64,000 nucleotides of DNA from Bdellovibrionaceae bacterium UBA3535 (GCA_002376845.1 DFOS01000019.1:1-64000); one strand, 5' to 3'. Shown: positions 17,518-27,483, counted from the first letter of the stretch. The notes: generated from the sequence alone by a model not told the origin. Program-made: numbers and translations.

Positions 17518-18567
17518 ATGTCGCATTGGTCGAAACGAGCAAATATTCATAATGACGTAGTTTTCTTTGAATATATATCCGCCGACAATATCGTTGGTGA
17601 CAGTCCCATCTTTGTTTGGGATCTGGACAAAACCTATTTAGATACTCATTTTGAAAGCCTTAGTGGCCTTTACCGTACCATTATGGAAAAAGCTTTCCAG
17701 AAAAAGAATGTTCCGGGTACAAGATCTTTAGTAAGAGCGCTAACGGTTCGTGGAGAATCCTATTATCCCATATATTTTGTTTCGGCCTCACCGCCGCAAA
17801 TGGAAGAGAGAATCTTAGAAAAACTGCGCTATGATGGGATTCGACCTTACGGTCTATTTTTGAAAGACAATTTGAAAAACTTAAAGCCCGGGCGTCTACG
17901 GCGCTTAAATCAACAAGTGGGTTTTAAGCTGCAAGCTCTATTGAGTTTGCGCGCCAAGTTTCCTTTTTCCATTCAACAGATTCTTTGGGGGGATGACAGT
18001 GAGTCCGATGCCGTAATCTATTCTTTGTATTCGGATATCTGCGCACGCCGTCTACCTGAAAAGAGTTTGCGTAAAATCCTCTCACACTATCATGTGCGCG
18101 GTGAGCAAATGGCGGTAATTATGGGACTAGCGGAAAAAGTTCCAGAAGAAGATCCCGTAAAGCGAGTTTATATTAATCTGGCTACGGATACGGACCCTGA
18201 GTATTATGAGAAATTTGGTTTTCGTATGTTGGCTTCCTACAATTCTTTTCAAATTGCCCTAGATCTATACCAGCGAGGAATATTAAATGACGAGCAAGTA
18301 AAGCGAGTGACTTTGGATTTGATACAGAATTACGGCTTTAGTGAAGAAGAGCTAGCAGAAAGTTATAATGATCTTATCTACCGCAAAATTCTACATGCTG
18401 AAACCGTGGAGAAGTTGGATGAAATTTTAAAGTCTGCAGCTTATATACCTTTGCGGCATGAGGCCTCAGAGGAGCCCATAAGCAAGGAGCAATACGATAA
18501 GTCTTTTCATATACATTCCGATGATTGGATTCCGCCCTTCATCGATTATCTACATGACTTTCGTTAA
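17518..18567 (+). CDS. HAD-like phosphatase, App1/DUF2183-type
   Basis: A 349-residue protein with the HAD motif I as FVWDLDKTYLDT (about residues 36-47), motif II as YFVSASPPQME (SASP), and a late acidic motif ILWGDDSESDAVIYSLYSDI. This arrangement resembles the App1/DUF2183 domain (phosphatidate phosphatase-like), and the text between motifs (FLKDNL) fits. There is no signal peptide, so it is cytoplasmic. The C-terminal 130 residues are helical and of unknown role. It follows the DUF429 gene by 13 bases. Its TAA overlaps the stop of the convergent gene by four bases. Confidence 0.75.
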   Translation: MSHWSKRANIHNDVVFFEYISADNIVGDSPIFVWDLDKTYLDTHFESLSGLYRTIMEKAFQKKNVPGTRSLVRALTVRGESYYPIYFVSASPPQMEERILEKLRYDGIRPYGLFLKDNLKNLKPGRLRRLNQQVGFKLQALLSLRAKFPFSIQQILWGDDSESDAVIYSLYSDICARRLPEKSLRKILSHYHVRGEQMAVIMGLAEKVPEEDPVKRVYINLATDTDPEYYEKFGFRMLASYNSFQIALDLYQRGILNDEQVKRVTLDLIQNYGFSEEELAESYNDLIYRKILHAETVEKLDEILKSAAYIPLRHEASEEPISKEQYDKSFHIHSDDWIPPFIDYLHDFR

Positions 18568-19148
18568 TTCTCACATGGAATGCCCATATTGCGTATACCA
18601 ACGCTACCTATATCAATTTGCATCGAGCTTACGGGCTGGTAATTGTCCAATGCCAAATTCCATTTCTGCTGATTGTCTTGCAACAGCTGCAAGTCGCAAC
18701 GTTTGTACTTATTGAAAATGGCATTTTTCACATAATACAAATCCAGATCAATCTTACTTAGCTCCAGAGTCTTGGCTCGCAAAAACAATGCATCAATGCC
18801 ATCTTGACGGAAAATACTCTGTCCCTTTGGGTTGCCAGTATTTTCTAAAATACTAATAGGGTAAACTCTTGGTAGGTCTCTTTCTTCAATATAAACTCGA
18901 TCATTTTCTTTAAAAAATTGTATGGCATGGGCCTGGTCTTGGTATTCTTTAATTACTAGCATGTGAATGCGCTCATCTGGCGAATCTGCCACCGTGATCG
19001 TACTCAGATAATCCAAATGATCTGGGCTGACCTCTTCTCCAAGTTCAAAGCTAGCTTCAGCTGCTGCCTGGTCCAACAAATCCTCGAGGCTTGAAATATA
19101 AGCCTGCGCATTTGGCTGTAAAAATAGCAAATAAATGAATGCAATCAT
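18564..19148 (-). CDS. Secreted protein of unknown function
   Basis: The start is fixed by a perfect AGGAGG located 5 bases upstream; the frame is open further upstream but without another ribosome site. The 194-residue product has a short signal peptide (MIAFIYLLFLQPNAQA) followed by an acidic globular domain of mixed strands and helices, with a single internal Cys and one near the C-terminus. Predicted periplasmic. No family recognised. It stands alone, divergent from fumC with about 280 bases between, and its TAA overlaps the convergent HAD gene's stop. Confidence 0.7.
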   Translation of the reverse strand: MIAFIYLLFLQPNAQAYISSLEDLLDQAAAEASFELGEEVSPDHLDYLSTITVADSPDERIHMLVIKEYQDQAHAIQFFKENDRVYIEERDLPRVYPISILENTGNPKGQSIFRQDGIDALFLRAKTLELSKIDLDLYYVKNAIFNKYKRCDLQLLQDNQQKWNLALDNYQPVSSMQIDIGSVGIRNMGIPCEN

Positions 19149-19426
19149 TTTTGCCTCCTCCCCCTTAGCCATGAAAATAGCGTGCCAAGCCAATTGCTGT
19201 CTATTTTTGCCTTTAGAAGGCGAATTATTTACTTTTTTACATGATATGCGCTCAAAAGGGGCAGTTTGCCCCCATCCATTAAGTATCAATTTGGTCCCAA
19301 TTCTAAGAATTGCGATGCCATTTTCAGCGTTTTTTGCGGGCAAATTTACAAGTCTTTTCCTCCGCTCCTAGCCAGTGACTCGCAATTTTTTTGCTGCTAG
19401 CGTAGGGGATCATCGGAGGAAGGCTT

Positions 19427-20821
19427 ATGACGAAAAGAATCGAAAAAGACACCATGGGAGAAATTGAAGTAGAGGCAAGTCGCTACTGGGGAGCGCAAAC
19501 CCAAAGATCATTGCAAAATTTTAAAATTGGTAAAGATCATTTTCCTAGAGAAATGATTCGGGCTTTGGGCATTTTAAAAAAAGCCGCTGCGCTTACCAAT
19601 GCAGAATTGGGTGTTTTGGATGAGAAAAAGGCCAAGTGGATTGCACAAGCTGCCGATGAAGTGATAGCAGGCAAGTTGGACGAGCATTTTCCCTTGGTCG
19701 TGTGGCAAACAGGAAGTGGAACGCAAACCAATATGAATAGCAACGAAGTAATTGCCAATCGTGCCATCGAGCTAGCAGGTGGAAAGATTGGTTCCAAAGA
19801 GCCTGTGCACCCCAATGATGATGTGAATAAGGGACAGTCTTCCAACGATACATTTCCCACAGCCATGCACATTGCGGTGGGAGAGGAGATTCACCGTCGT
19901 CTACTACCCATGTTAGAAAAATTGGCGGACGCTTTAGAGGAAAAATCCAATTCCATGCAAAAAGTAATTAAAATTGGTCGCACCCATTTGATGGACGCAA
20001 CCCCCCTTACATTGGGCCAAGAGTTCTCTGGCTATGTTACGCAGCTGCGCAATGGCATTCGAAGAGTAAAAGAGGCAAGTCCCTATGTACTCGAATTAGC
20101 ACTTGGAGGAACGGCAGTAGGAACAGGTCTTAACACGCATAAAGATTTTGCCGTGAAGGCCGCGGAAAAGATAGCGGCGGAAACCAAACTGCCATTTGTA
20201 ACTGCGCCAAATAAATTTGAAGCTTTGGCAGCTCATGATGCCTTGGTGCAGTTTAGCGGCGTCTTGAAAGTTCTTGCTTGTAGTATAATGAAGATTGCCA
20301 ATGACATACGGCTTTTGGGTAGTGGTCCTAGAGCTGGCTTGGCGGAAATTATTTTGCCGGCCAATGAACCCGGTAGCTCCATCATGCCAGGCAAGGTCAA
20401 TCCTACTCAGTGTGAGGCGATTACCATGGTCTGTGCACAGGTGATTGGGAATGATGTGGCCGTCAGTGTTGGCGGAGCCAATGGGCATTTTGAATTGAAT
20501 GTTTTCAAACCGATGATGGTTCACAATGTATTGCACTCTATACGCATTCTATCAGATGCTTGCGAGTCGTTTACAGATAATTGTGTGGTAGGAATCCGAG
20601 CCAATGAAAAGATGGTAGCACAACATTTACAAAATTCCCTTATGCTAGTTACAGCTTTAAACCCGCATGTGGGCTATGATAATGCGGCTAAAATTGCCAA
20701 GACCGCCTATGAAAATGGTACTACTTTAAAAGAAGAGGCGGTGAATTTGGGTATACTTTCGGCGGAACAATTTGATGAGTATGTACGCCCAGAAAATATG
20801 ATCGGTCCACTGCCATCGTGA
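19427..20821 (+). CDS. fumC: Class II fumarate hydratase
   Basis: FumC interconverts fumarate and malate in the TCA cycle. This 464-residue protein carries the full class II pattern: the N-terminal EKDTMGEIEVEASRYWGAQTQRS, the WQTGSGTQTNMNSNEV loop, the HPNDDVNKGQSSNDTFPTA region, IGRTHLMDATPLTLGQE and the superfamily signature GSSIMPGKVNP with the catalytic Ser. The ATG has a strong ribosome site (GGAGGAAGGCTT). About 280 bases upstream separate it from the divergent secreted-protein gene, leaving room for promoters in both directions. The stop overlaps the following carrier gene (GTGA). Confidence 0.97.
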   Translation: MTKRIEKDTMGEIEVEASRYWGAQTQRSLQNFKIGKDHFPREMIRALGILKKAAALTNAELGVLDEKKAKWIAQAADEVIAGKLDEHFPLVVWQTGSGTQTNMNSNEVIANRAIELAGGKIGSKEPVHPNDDVNKGQSSNDTFPTAMHIAVGEEIHRRLLPMLEKLADALEEKSNSMQKVIKIGRTHLMDATPLTLGQEFSGYVTQLRNGIRRVKEASPYVLELALGGTAVGTGLNTHKDFAVKAAEKIAAETKLPFVTAPNKFEALAAHDALVQFSGVLKVLACSIMKIANDIRLLGSGPRAGLAEIILPANEPGSSIMPGKVNPTQCEAITMVCAQVIGNDVAVSVGGANGHFELNVFKPMMVHNVLHSIRILSDACESFTDNCVVGIRANEKMVAQHLQNSLMLVTALNPHVGYDNAAKIAKTAYENGTTLKEEAVNLGILSAEQFDEYVRPENMIGPLPS

Positions 20822-22089
20822 AATCATTAAGTTTGTTAAAGCGTCGTCAATTTGCTGCGTATTTTTGGACGCAGTTCTTTGGCGCCTTCAATGATAACTT
20901 CTTTAAAAATGCCTTGGTGATTTTGATCACCTTCCATGCAGCTGAGAAGTTGGCGGTTCAGGCTAGTATCTTGGTTACGTTGGCAGGGGGCATATTTATT
21001 TTGCCCTTTTTTCTGTTCTCCGCAACGGCAGGACAGATTGCCGAGGTAAGTGAAAAAGCGCGTTTGATGCAAAAAATAAAGTTTTTTGAAATCGCGATTA
21101 TGCTTTTGGCAGTTTATGGCTTTTTGATGGACCAAATATATTTTCTTTTGCTTGTTTTATTTTTAATGGGCTTTCAGTCCACAATTTTTGGGCCCGTCAA
21201 GTATTCGGTAATCCCCCAAATTGTAGAAAAGCAAGAGCTCCTATCTGCAAATGCCATTGTGGAATTGGGAACCTTTCTAGCAATTTTATTAGGAACACTC
21301 CTTGGTGGTATTGCAATCATTGATAAGGACATCGGTGTCTACCTTGTTTCGGCTGGGGTCTTGCTTTTTGCAGGCATTGGCTTGTTAAGCTCTCTTTTAC
21401 TAAAACCCATTCCGGCTTTAAGCTCTGGTTTTTCAATTGGCTTCAACCCTTTTACCGAGAGTAAAAAAATTTTGAAGCATCTGGGGCAAAATGATTATGT
21501 CTTCTATGGGGTCATCGGGATTTCATGGTTTTGGCTCTTAGGAGCTAGCTATCTTTCGTTATTTCCTTCTTATACAAAAGAATATCTATTAGGTAATGAG
21601 TATGTTGTGAATCTGCTGCTAACTTGTTTTTCTGTAGGCATTGGTCTTGGGTCGTTGATTTGTGAAAAAATTAGTAAGGGGATGGTGGGTTTTCGTTTTG
21701 TACCCATGGCAATGCTGGGTATGAGTCTTTGCGGCATGCTTTTGTACTGGTTTAGCCCCGATAAAAGTAGCGCTGCCAATTTATATTCGCTGACAATTTT
21801 TTTGCAAAATGCCAAGTATTTTGTGATCTTGCTTAGTCTATTACTTTTTGCGCTTTTTGGAGGGCTTTATATTGTTCCCTTATACAGTATGGTGCAAAAG
21901 TATTCTGATCCGAAAGTGCTTTCTAGAGTCATTGCAGGCAACAATATCTTGAATGCTTTGTTTATGGTGGTTGCTTCTGTGATTATCATTACCTTACTAA
22001 AGGCGCAGTTAAGCATTCCGCAAATCTTTGCCATTTTATCTATAGGCAATCTAGTGATAGCTTATTTGCTGATCCGAAAGCTGAAATGA
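20818..22089 (+). CDS. MFS carrier, LplT-like
   Basis: A 423-residue protein with about twelve membrane helices. The N-terminus (RRQFAAYFWTQFFGAFNDNFFKNALVILITF) and FGPVKYSVIPQIVEKQELLSANAIVELGTFLAIL (in two halves either side of KYSVIP) are highly characteristic of LplT/AraE-like lysophospholipid carriers that are often fused to an acyltransferase (Aas). Here the carrier stands alone with no acyltransferase domain or neighbour. It would flip lysophospholipids across the inner membrane for repair (family knowledge). Start is GTG 20818, overlapping the fumC stop; this pairing is unusual. Its 3' end overlaps the convergent symporter gene by 28 bases. Confidence 0.85.
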   Translation: MKSLSLLKRRQFAAYFWTQFFGAFNDNFFKNALVILITFHAAEKLAVQASILVTLAGGIFILPFFLFSATAGQIAEVSEKARLMQKIKFFEIAIMLLAVYGFLMDQIYFLLLVLFLMGFQSTIFGPVKYSVIPQIVEKQELLSANAIVELGTFLAILLGTLLGGIAIIDKDIGVYLVSAGVLLFAGIGLLSSLLLKPIPALSSGFSIGFNPFTESKKILKHLGQNDYVFYGVIGISWFWLLGASYLSLFPSYTKEYLLGNEYVVNLLLTCFSVGIGLGSLICEKISKGMVGFRFVPMAMLGMSLCGMLLYWFSPDKSSAANLYSLTIFLQNAKYFVILLSLLLFALFGGLYIVPLYSMVQKYSDPKVLSRVIAGNNILNALFMVVASVIIITLLKAQLSIPQIFAILSIGNLVIAYLLIRKLK

Positions 22090-23435
22090 TAGTAAGCCGT
22101 AGACAACAACGAGCAGCCAAGCCCAACATATAGCGACTCTATACCGGGCAACAAAAGTCTGCAAAGACTCATCATCAAGGCGGCACTTAATACCGTCATA
22201 AGAAAGTCTTTTTCTTTCAATCTTTTCGGAAAATAAAAAGCATAGACAATTACGACCAGCAGGGATCCAGCAGAATAGGAGCCCAGAGTCTTCCAAACCA
22301 TACGAATATTGCCTTCAAATACATTCGATAAAATTATGGAGATAATTGCAATAAAGAACAGTCCCAAGCGATGCACGTTTGTTCTTTTCTGCTTTTGATA
22401 CAAAAGATCGTAAGTCAGAGTGTTACCAGCAACAAACAAATAGGAGTCCAAGGTCGACAAAATGGTGGCAAATATGCCTGCTAAGAAAAAACCTTTTAGT
22501 CCCACAGGTAGTAGGTCAAAGGCATAGAGCATATACGCATTTTTGGCGTCCGCATTGGGCATGCTCGCTCTTGCATACATAGCACCAAAGGTTGTACAGA
22601 GATCAAATATAAGCCAGATGCCAGTAGAGATAATGATTCCACGTTTGGCGACTCTTGGGTTTTTTGCAGCAAAGATACGTTGATAAAAGTTAGGGTCTAC
22701 CAAGGTACTTAAAGCAATAAAGCCCCAAGCAAGCATTTCCCATATGCTATGCTGCCCCTGCACTTGAAAGTGTGAAGCGGGTAGTGAGGACTTTAAATAG
22801 GAAATGCCGCCGAAGTCTTGAATAGAAATAATAAGAACAATGACAACGGCAGAAAACATAAGGGCAAATTGCCATAGATCGGTATAGATCACCGAGCGAA
22901 AGCCGCTGGCCGAGGTATAAATCAAAACAATGCCTAGGCCGAGAATCATCCAGACATTCAAATCACCGCCAAAAAGCATTTGCAAAAACAAGCCGATACT
23001 AATGGTGTAGGCGATGGGGATTACATTAAATAAATTAAAAATCGCAGCTACTTTTGCTGCGCTTTTACCGAATTGTTTTTCTACTAACTCCGGCAGCGTC
23101 ATGGCATCGATGGCTTTGATCTTATTCACAAAGAAAAAGGCCATGATCAGGTAGGTGAAATACCAAAATACCCCTTGTGTGATAAAGTTGTAGATGCCAG
23201 ATTCAAAGGCGATGGCCGTTACGCCAAATATACCACCGTACCATGTGGCCACAAGGGTTGCGACAAAGAAAGGCAAACTAAGTTGTCGCCCCATAAGTAA
23301 GTAGTAAACCAAGGAGTCTTCGGCTTTATTGGCTTGATAGTAAGCTACAAAGGCCACGGCAATGCTAATTAGTAAGCAAAGGCCGAAAATAAGGATGTCA
23401 AGAAGCTCTAATTTTGCATAGATATCTGTGGTCAT
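22062..23435 (-). CDS. Sodium:solute symporter family protein
   Basis: A 457-residue membrane protein with about twelve or thirteen helices in SSS-family style. Recognisable pieces: YYLLMGRQLSLPFFVATLVATWYGG (helix 1-2 with the sodium-site region), IYTDLWQFALMFSAVVIVL, and the later ILSTLDSYLFVAGNTLTYD with the Ser/Thr of the second sodium site. Start chosen at MTTDIYAKLELLD; an upstream in-frame ATG at 23471 would add twelve polar residues. The substrate cannot be told. Convergent with the LplT-like gene, overlapping it by 28 bases. Confidence 0.9.
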   Translation of the reverse strand: MTTDIYAKLELLDILIFGLCLLISIAVAFVAYYQANKAEDSLVYYLLMGRQLSLPFFVATLVATWYGGIFGVTAIAFESGIYNFITQGVFWYFTYLIMAFFFVNKIKAIDAMTLPELVEKQFGKSAAKVAAIFNLFNVIPIAYTISIGLFLQMLFGGDLNVWMILGLGIVLIYTSASGFRSVIYTDLWQFALMFSAVVIVLIISIQDFGGISYLKSSLPASHFQVQGQHSIWEMLAWGFIALSTLVDPNFYQRIFAAKNPRVAKRGIIISTGIWLIFDLCTTFGAMYARASMPNADAKNAYMLYAFDLLPVGLKGFFLAGIFATILSTLDSYLFVAGNTLTYDLLYQKQKRTNVHRLGLFFIAIISIILSNVFEGNIRMVWKTLGSYSAGSLLVVIVYAFYFPKRLKEKDFLMTVLSAALMMSLCRLLLPGIESLYVGLGCSLLSTAYYHFSFRISK

Positions 23436-23567
23436 TACTGGCTTTCTAGTGCTTCTTGCTAGAAGATACAAGTAGATGTAGCAAATGTAGGCTTCGCCGG
23501 TGTACGTCCAAGGATCGCTGCTTTACACATTTTGCCACAAGTAGTAGGAATTTCATGGGAGATCTAT

Positions 23568-24920
23568 ATGTACTGGAAAAATACTAAAGATGCCGTTGCC
23601 ATTGAATTGGTGCAAAAAAAAGACCTTGCTGGGCATCCTTTGCAGGCCCATTTTCAAGCCGCCGATTTTCAAGCGAAGGCCAACAGCTGTTTTCTTGCCA
23701 TCGATCCGCAGGGCAGCCTCGAAAAAGTCATTGCAGCTAAGCCCAAAGCCAATCCAAAAGCATGGTTGGAATTAGGCAGCTTTTTAGCCAATCGTCTGTC
23801 GCCCGATTTTACATATCAATTTGTAGATCCTTTAAGTGAGAGTGAGCATTATGAGCTGGCCTTAGGCTGGGGGCTAGGACAATATCATTATCAGCAATAT
23901 ACAAAGGCGAAAAAACATCCGGCGAAGCTTTTAGCCTGTGAGGATGCATTCATCCGTAAATTAGAAATTGAAGTGGAGGCAGCCAGGCAAGCCAAAGACT
24001 GGATCAACACCCCTGCCAATGATCTAAACCCCACAACATTTGCTGCCATTGCCCAGGACATTGCCCAAAAGCATGGAGCGGAATTCCAAGAAATTGTTGG
24101 CGAAAATTTATTAAAAGAAAACTTTCCGTGCATCCATGCGGTTGGCCGCGGCAGCGTGCATCCTCCGCGTTTTGTGGAGTTAAAGCGAGCAAGGCCGGGA
24201 GCAAAAAAACTCGCCCTGATTGGTAAGGCGGTTTGCTTTGATACAGGCGGCTACAACCTAAAACCGGGGCCTTATATACGAAATATGAAAAAGGATATGG
24301 GTGGAGGCGCATTGGCTCTTGCGCTTTTTGATGCCATTTGCAAGGCTGATTTGGATTATGACCTGCAATTGTTGTTGCCGATGGTAGAAAATCGCGTCTC
24401 CCATGATGCCTTTATGCCAGGGGAGGTTTTGCCCACCCGTAAAGGTATCAAGGTAGAAATTGACAATACTGATGCGGAAGGGCGTTTGGTCTTATGTGAT
24501 GCCATCACCTATGCGGAAGAACATCAGCCGGACATGATTCTTGATTTTGCAACCTTAACGGGTGCTTGCCGTGTGGCGCTAGGACCGGATTTACCGGGAT
24601 TTTTTACGAACAATGATAATTGGGCAGAGACTTTGCAAAAAGTGTCTTGGAAGGTTCAGGACCCAGTTTGGCGTCTCCCGCTATGGAAACCCTATGAAGG
24701 GATGTTAAAATCCAAGGTGGCTGATATTACCAATTCCGCTTCTAGTAGTTTTGCTGGGGCCATCACCGCTGCTTTATATTTAAACAAGTTTGTGGAGGAT
24801 GCAAAAAAATGGATTCATGTAGATACCTACTGCTGGTCGGAAAATGGTGCTTTAGGTACCAAAGCTGGTGCTGACTGCCAGTCGCTTAGGGCAATGTATC
24901 ATTTTTTGCAAAATATTTAG
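23568..24920 (+). CDS. M17 leucyl aminopeptidase family protein
   Basis: A 450-residue cytosolic aminopeptidase. The C-terminal catalytic domain shows the metal ligands and active residues: IGKAVCFDTGG (Lys and Asp), MKKDMGGG (Asp), and the M17 signature NTDAEGRLVLCDA (Asp, Glu and the catalytic Arg). The N-terminal third is the weaker-conserved macro-like domain. Start at ATG 23568 with GGGAG seven bases upstream. It would trim N-terminal residues from peptides, as hexamers in the family. The following two-component genes begin about 55 bases later with their own ribosome site. Confidence 0.93.
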   Translation: MYWKNTKDAVAIELVQKKDLAGHPLQAHFQAADFQAKANSCFLAIDPQGSLEKVIAAKPKANPKAWLELGSFLANRLSPDFTYQFVDPLSESEHYELALGWGLGQYHYQQYTKAKKHPAKLLACEDAFIRKLEIEVEAARQAKDWINTPANDLNPTTFAAIAQDIAQKHGAEFQEIVGENLLKENFPCIHAVGRGSVHPPRFVELKRARPGAKKLALIGKAVCFDTGGYNLKPGPYIRNMKKDMGGGALALALFDAICKADLDYDLQLLLPMVENRVSHDAFMPGEVLPTRKGIKVEIDNTDAEGRLVLCDAITYAEEHQPDMILDFATLTGACRVALGPDLPGFFTNNDNWAETLQKVSWKVQDPVWRLPLWKPYEGMLKSKVADITNSASSSFAGAITAALYLNKFVEDAKKWIHVDTYCWSENGALGTKAGADCQSLRAMYHFLQNI

Positions 24921-24974
24921 TTGCCTAATGCAAGTCTAACATCAAAAGTTTACAAGGTATTATCTGGAGAGACT

Positions 24975-25667
24975 ATGCAAAGCCGAAAGCAAATATTTAT
25001 CATTGAAGATGAAGAGGATATTGCAGAATTACTTCGTTTCAACCTCAGTCTTGAGGGCTATGATATTAAAACATTTCCCGATGCCGAAAGCGGTTTGCAA
25101 GCGGTTTTAAAAGAGTCTGCCGACCTGCTTTTGCTCGATCTAATGCTGCCCGGAATGAGTGGGCTGGAAATTTGCCGTCAGATTCGAGCGGATCACAAAA
25201 CCAAATCTTTACCGATCATTATGCTAACAGCCAAGGGTGAAGAAGCGGATATTGTTCGCGGCCTGGAGATGGGGGCAGATGATTATATAACCAAGCCCTT
25301 CAGTCCCAAAATTTTGAACGCTAGGGTTGCAGCTCTTCTTCGGCGTGAAAATAAGCACATGCCGGATCAGTCCTCGGACATCATGATCAATAATGTTCAA
25401 ATTCATCCAGGTAGACATGAAGTCTTGGTGGATGGCAAAAAAATCGATCTTACACATTCAGAGTTTCAGATTTTACATTTTCTGGCGATGCGTCCCGGCT
25501 GGGTTTTTACCCGTGGACAAATTGTGGATGCCATACGCGGGGAGAACTATGCTGTTACCGACAGATCCATTGACTTTCAAATGGTGGGTCTGCGTAAAAA
25601 AATGGGAAGTGCCGGTGAATACATTGAAACGGTTCGGGGTGTAGGCTATAAGTTTCGAGAAGAATGA
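24975..25667 (+). CDS. OmpR/PhoB-family response regulator
   Basis: A 230-residue response regulator. The receiver domain shows IEDEEDI (acidic pocket), LLLDLMLPGMSG with the phosphorylated Asp near residue 56, MLTAKGEE and the switch Lys in YITKPFSP. The C-terminal winged helix has LTHSEFQILHFLAMRPGWVFTRGQIVDAI and ETVRGVGYKF. Overall it is most like PhoB. Start at ATG 24975 after GGAGAG. The stop overlaps the kinase start (ATGA), so they form a cognate pair. No PhoU or phosphate transporter gene is near, so the signal is not proven to be phosphate. Confidence 0.94.
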   Translation: MQSRKQIFIIEDEEDIAELLRFNLSLEGYDIKTFPDAESGLQAVLKESADLLLLDLMLPGMSGLEICRQIRADHKTKSLPIIMLTAKGEEADIVRGLEMGADDYITKPFSPKILNARVAALLRRENKHMPDQSSDIMINNVQIHPGRHEVLVDGKKIDLTHSEFQILHFLAMRPGWVFTRGQIVDAIRGENYAVTDRSIDFQMVGLRKKMGSAGEYIETVRGVGYKFREE

Positions 25668-27442
25668 GATCTCGACCTTTATTTGTACAATTAGTTCGCT
25701 CCTATATTCTGGTTAGCTTAATCCTGTTTTTTGTATTTACCATCATTGCAGGCACCACCTTTCGTAATTTTTATCACAACCGAATCGAAGATGATCTACG
25801 TGCCCGAGCCGAGCTAGTGAAGGGGCAGTTTCTTTATGATTTGAGCATTCAGTACTATGCGAAAATGCAGGAAACAGCGGAACGCCTTGGCCGTGAATCC
25901 AATACTCGTATTACGATTATGGATTTAAAAGGCAACGTATTGGCGGATACTTACAAAAGCCAAGATACAAAAAAACAATCCCTTGTAGATAGTCCCGAAT
26001 TTGAAATGGCGCTAAAAGAGGGGCTAGGAATTGCCAGTCGCTACTATGATGCCATGGAGGCAAAGTACACCTATGTGGCCATTCCCATTCAAGATGCCGC
26101 TGCCAATATTGGGGTTTTGCGCTTAGGGGTGCCCGTTACCTCCTTGTCACAAACACTCAACCAAATCTATGCCCAGCTACTCCTGGGCGGCCTAGTCTCT
26201 TGTTTGTTGGTTGCCATTTTATGTTGGTATATATCTCGCAGGATGAGTCGCCCCCTAGAGGACATTAAGGCTTTGGCCGAAAAGATGAAGAGCGGTGATT
26301 TTTCTATAAAAACAGAAATAAAGCCGTCATTGATATTGGAGGTGCAAACCTTGGGCACGGCAATCATGTCCATGGCCAAGCAATTACAAAAGCGAATTGA
26401 TACAATCTTGGCGCAAAAAAATGAATTGGATACGGTATTTGCCTCCATGTCAGAGGGATTAATCACCATAGGTTTGGATGGAAAAATTGGGCACATCAAT
26501 AGTATGGCTGAAAAGATATTAAAATTGGATGCCGCAAAAGATAAAAATTTTGAAGAGGCCATCAAAGAAGGGCCCGTGGTTCAGTATATTAAAGAGGCCA
26601 TGAGTCGAGATTTTATTGATGAGCAAGAAGTGCGTATTTATGATGGCAAAAAAGTTACTTTGCGCCTAAGGGGCAGTCAAAAAAAGAATTCCAAAGGGGA
26701 AACCAATGGTGTGATCATAGTGATAAATGATATCACTGAGATTGTCTTGGCAGAAAAGCAGCGCCGAGATTTTGTGGCTAACGTATCTCACGAGCTGCGC
26801 ACACCGCTAACCTCGATTCAAGGTTTTGCAGAAACCTTGATGAACCCTGCGGTGCAAGAGCCCAAAGAGGTAAAAAAGTTTGTGGAGATCATTCATAAAC
26901 ATGCCAATCGTTTGGGAGCATTGATTGAAGATATATTGGCCCTCTCTCGCTTAGAAAAGGATACGGAAAACCAGCAAATCGAACTAACCTACGGGAAATT
27001 AAGTAATAGTGTGGAAAACGCCGCAGAACTTTGCCGTAGCAAGGCGGAAAAAATGGGGATTGAGATTGTCACTTCCTGCCCAGATGACATTCAGGTAAAA
27101 AGAAATCATCACTTGTTGGAACAAGCCATATTGAATTTGATTGATAATGCCTTGAAGTACTCTGATTCAAAATCCAAAATTGAAGTTTTTGTGGATGAAA
27201 CAGAAGATTTTTATCGCATCAATGTTCGAGATTATGGTGCAGGGATTTCGCAAAAGCATTTGGCAAGACTATTTGAGCGCTTTTATCGTATCGACAAAGC
27301 TAGAACATCCAGCGAAGGCGGCACGGGGCTGGGTTTGGCCATTGTTAAGCATGTTGCCATGGCTCATGGCGGTCATGTGGATGTAAAATCCAATATTGGA
27401 GAAGGCTCTACCTTTTCCATAAGCATTCCAAAGCCTACTTGA
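25664..27442 (+). CDS. PhoR-like sensor histidine kinase
   Basis: A 592-residue kinase: membrane helix at about residues 12-33, periplasmic sensor domain to about 165, second helix about 165-187, HAMP (ISRRMSRPLEDIKALAEKMKSGDFS), PAS domain (about 250-360, VFASMSEGLITIGLDG), HisKA box RRDFVANVSHELRTPLTSIQ with the phosphorylated His, and HATPase with N box (ILNLIDNALKYS), G1 (VRDYGAGI), F box and G2 (GGTGLGLAIVKHV). All catalytic motifs are intact. The architecture with HAMP plus PAS matches Gram-positive and deltaproteobacterial PhoR. Coupled to the regulator gene. Confidence 0.94.
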   Translation: MRSRPLFVQLVRSYILVSLILFFVFTIIAGTTFRNFYHNRIEDDLRARAELVKGQFLYDLSIQYYAKMQETAERLGRESNTRITIMDLKGNVLADTYKSQDTKKQSLVDSPEFEMALKEGLGIASRYYDAMEAKYTYVAIPIQDAAANIGVLRLGVPVTSLSQTLNQIYAQLLLGGLVSCLLVAILCWYISRRMSRPLEDIKALAEKMKSGDFSIKTEIKPSLILEVQTLGTAIMSMAKQLQKRIDTILAQKNELDTVFASMSEGLITIGLDGKIGHINSMAEKILKLDAAKDKNFEEAIKEGPVVQYIKEAMSRDFIDEQEVRIYDGKKVTLRLRGSQKKNSKGETNGVIIVINDITEIVLAEKQRRDFVANVSHELRTPLTSIQGFAETLMNPAVQEPKEVKKFVEIIHKHANRLGALIEDILALSRLEKDTENQQIELTYGKLSNSVENAAELCRSKAEKMGIEIVTSCPDDIQVKRNHHLLEQAILNLIDNALKYSDSKSKIEVFVDETEDFYRINVRDYGAGISQKHLARLFERFYRIDKARTSSEGGTGLGLAIVKHVAMAHGGHVDVKSNIGEGSTFSISIPKPT

Positions 27443-27483
27443 TTTTCATGTACAGATGTAGACAAATCGATTAAAGTGTACCC

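Noticed and set aside
20096..20536. 146-codon minus-strand frame
   Set aside because: Antisense to fumC with all class II motifs; no ribosome site.
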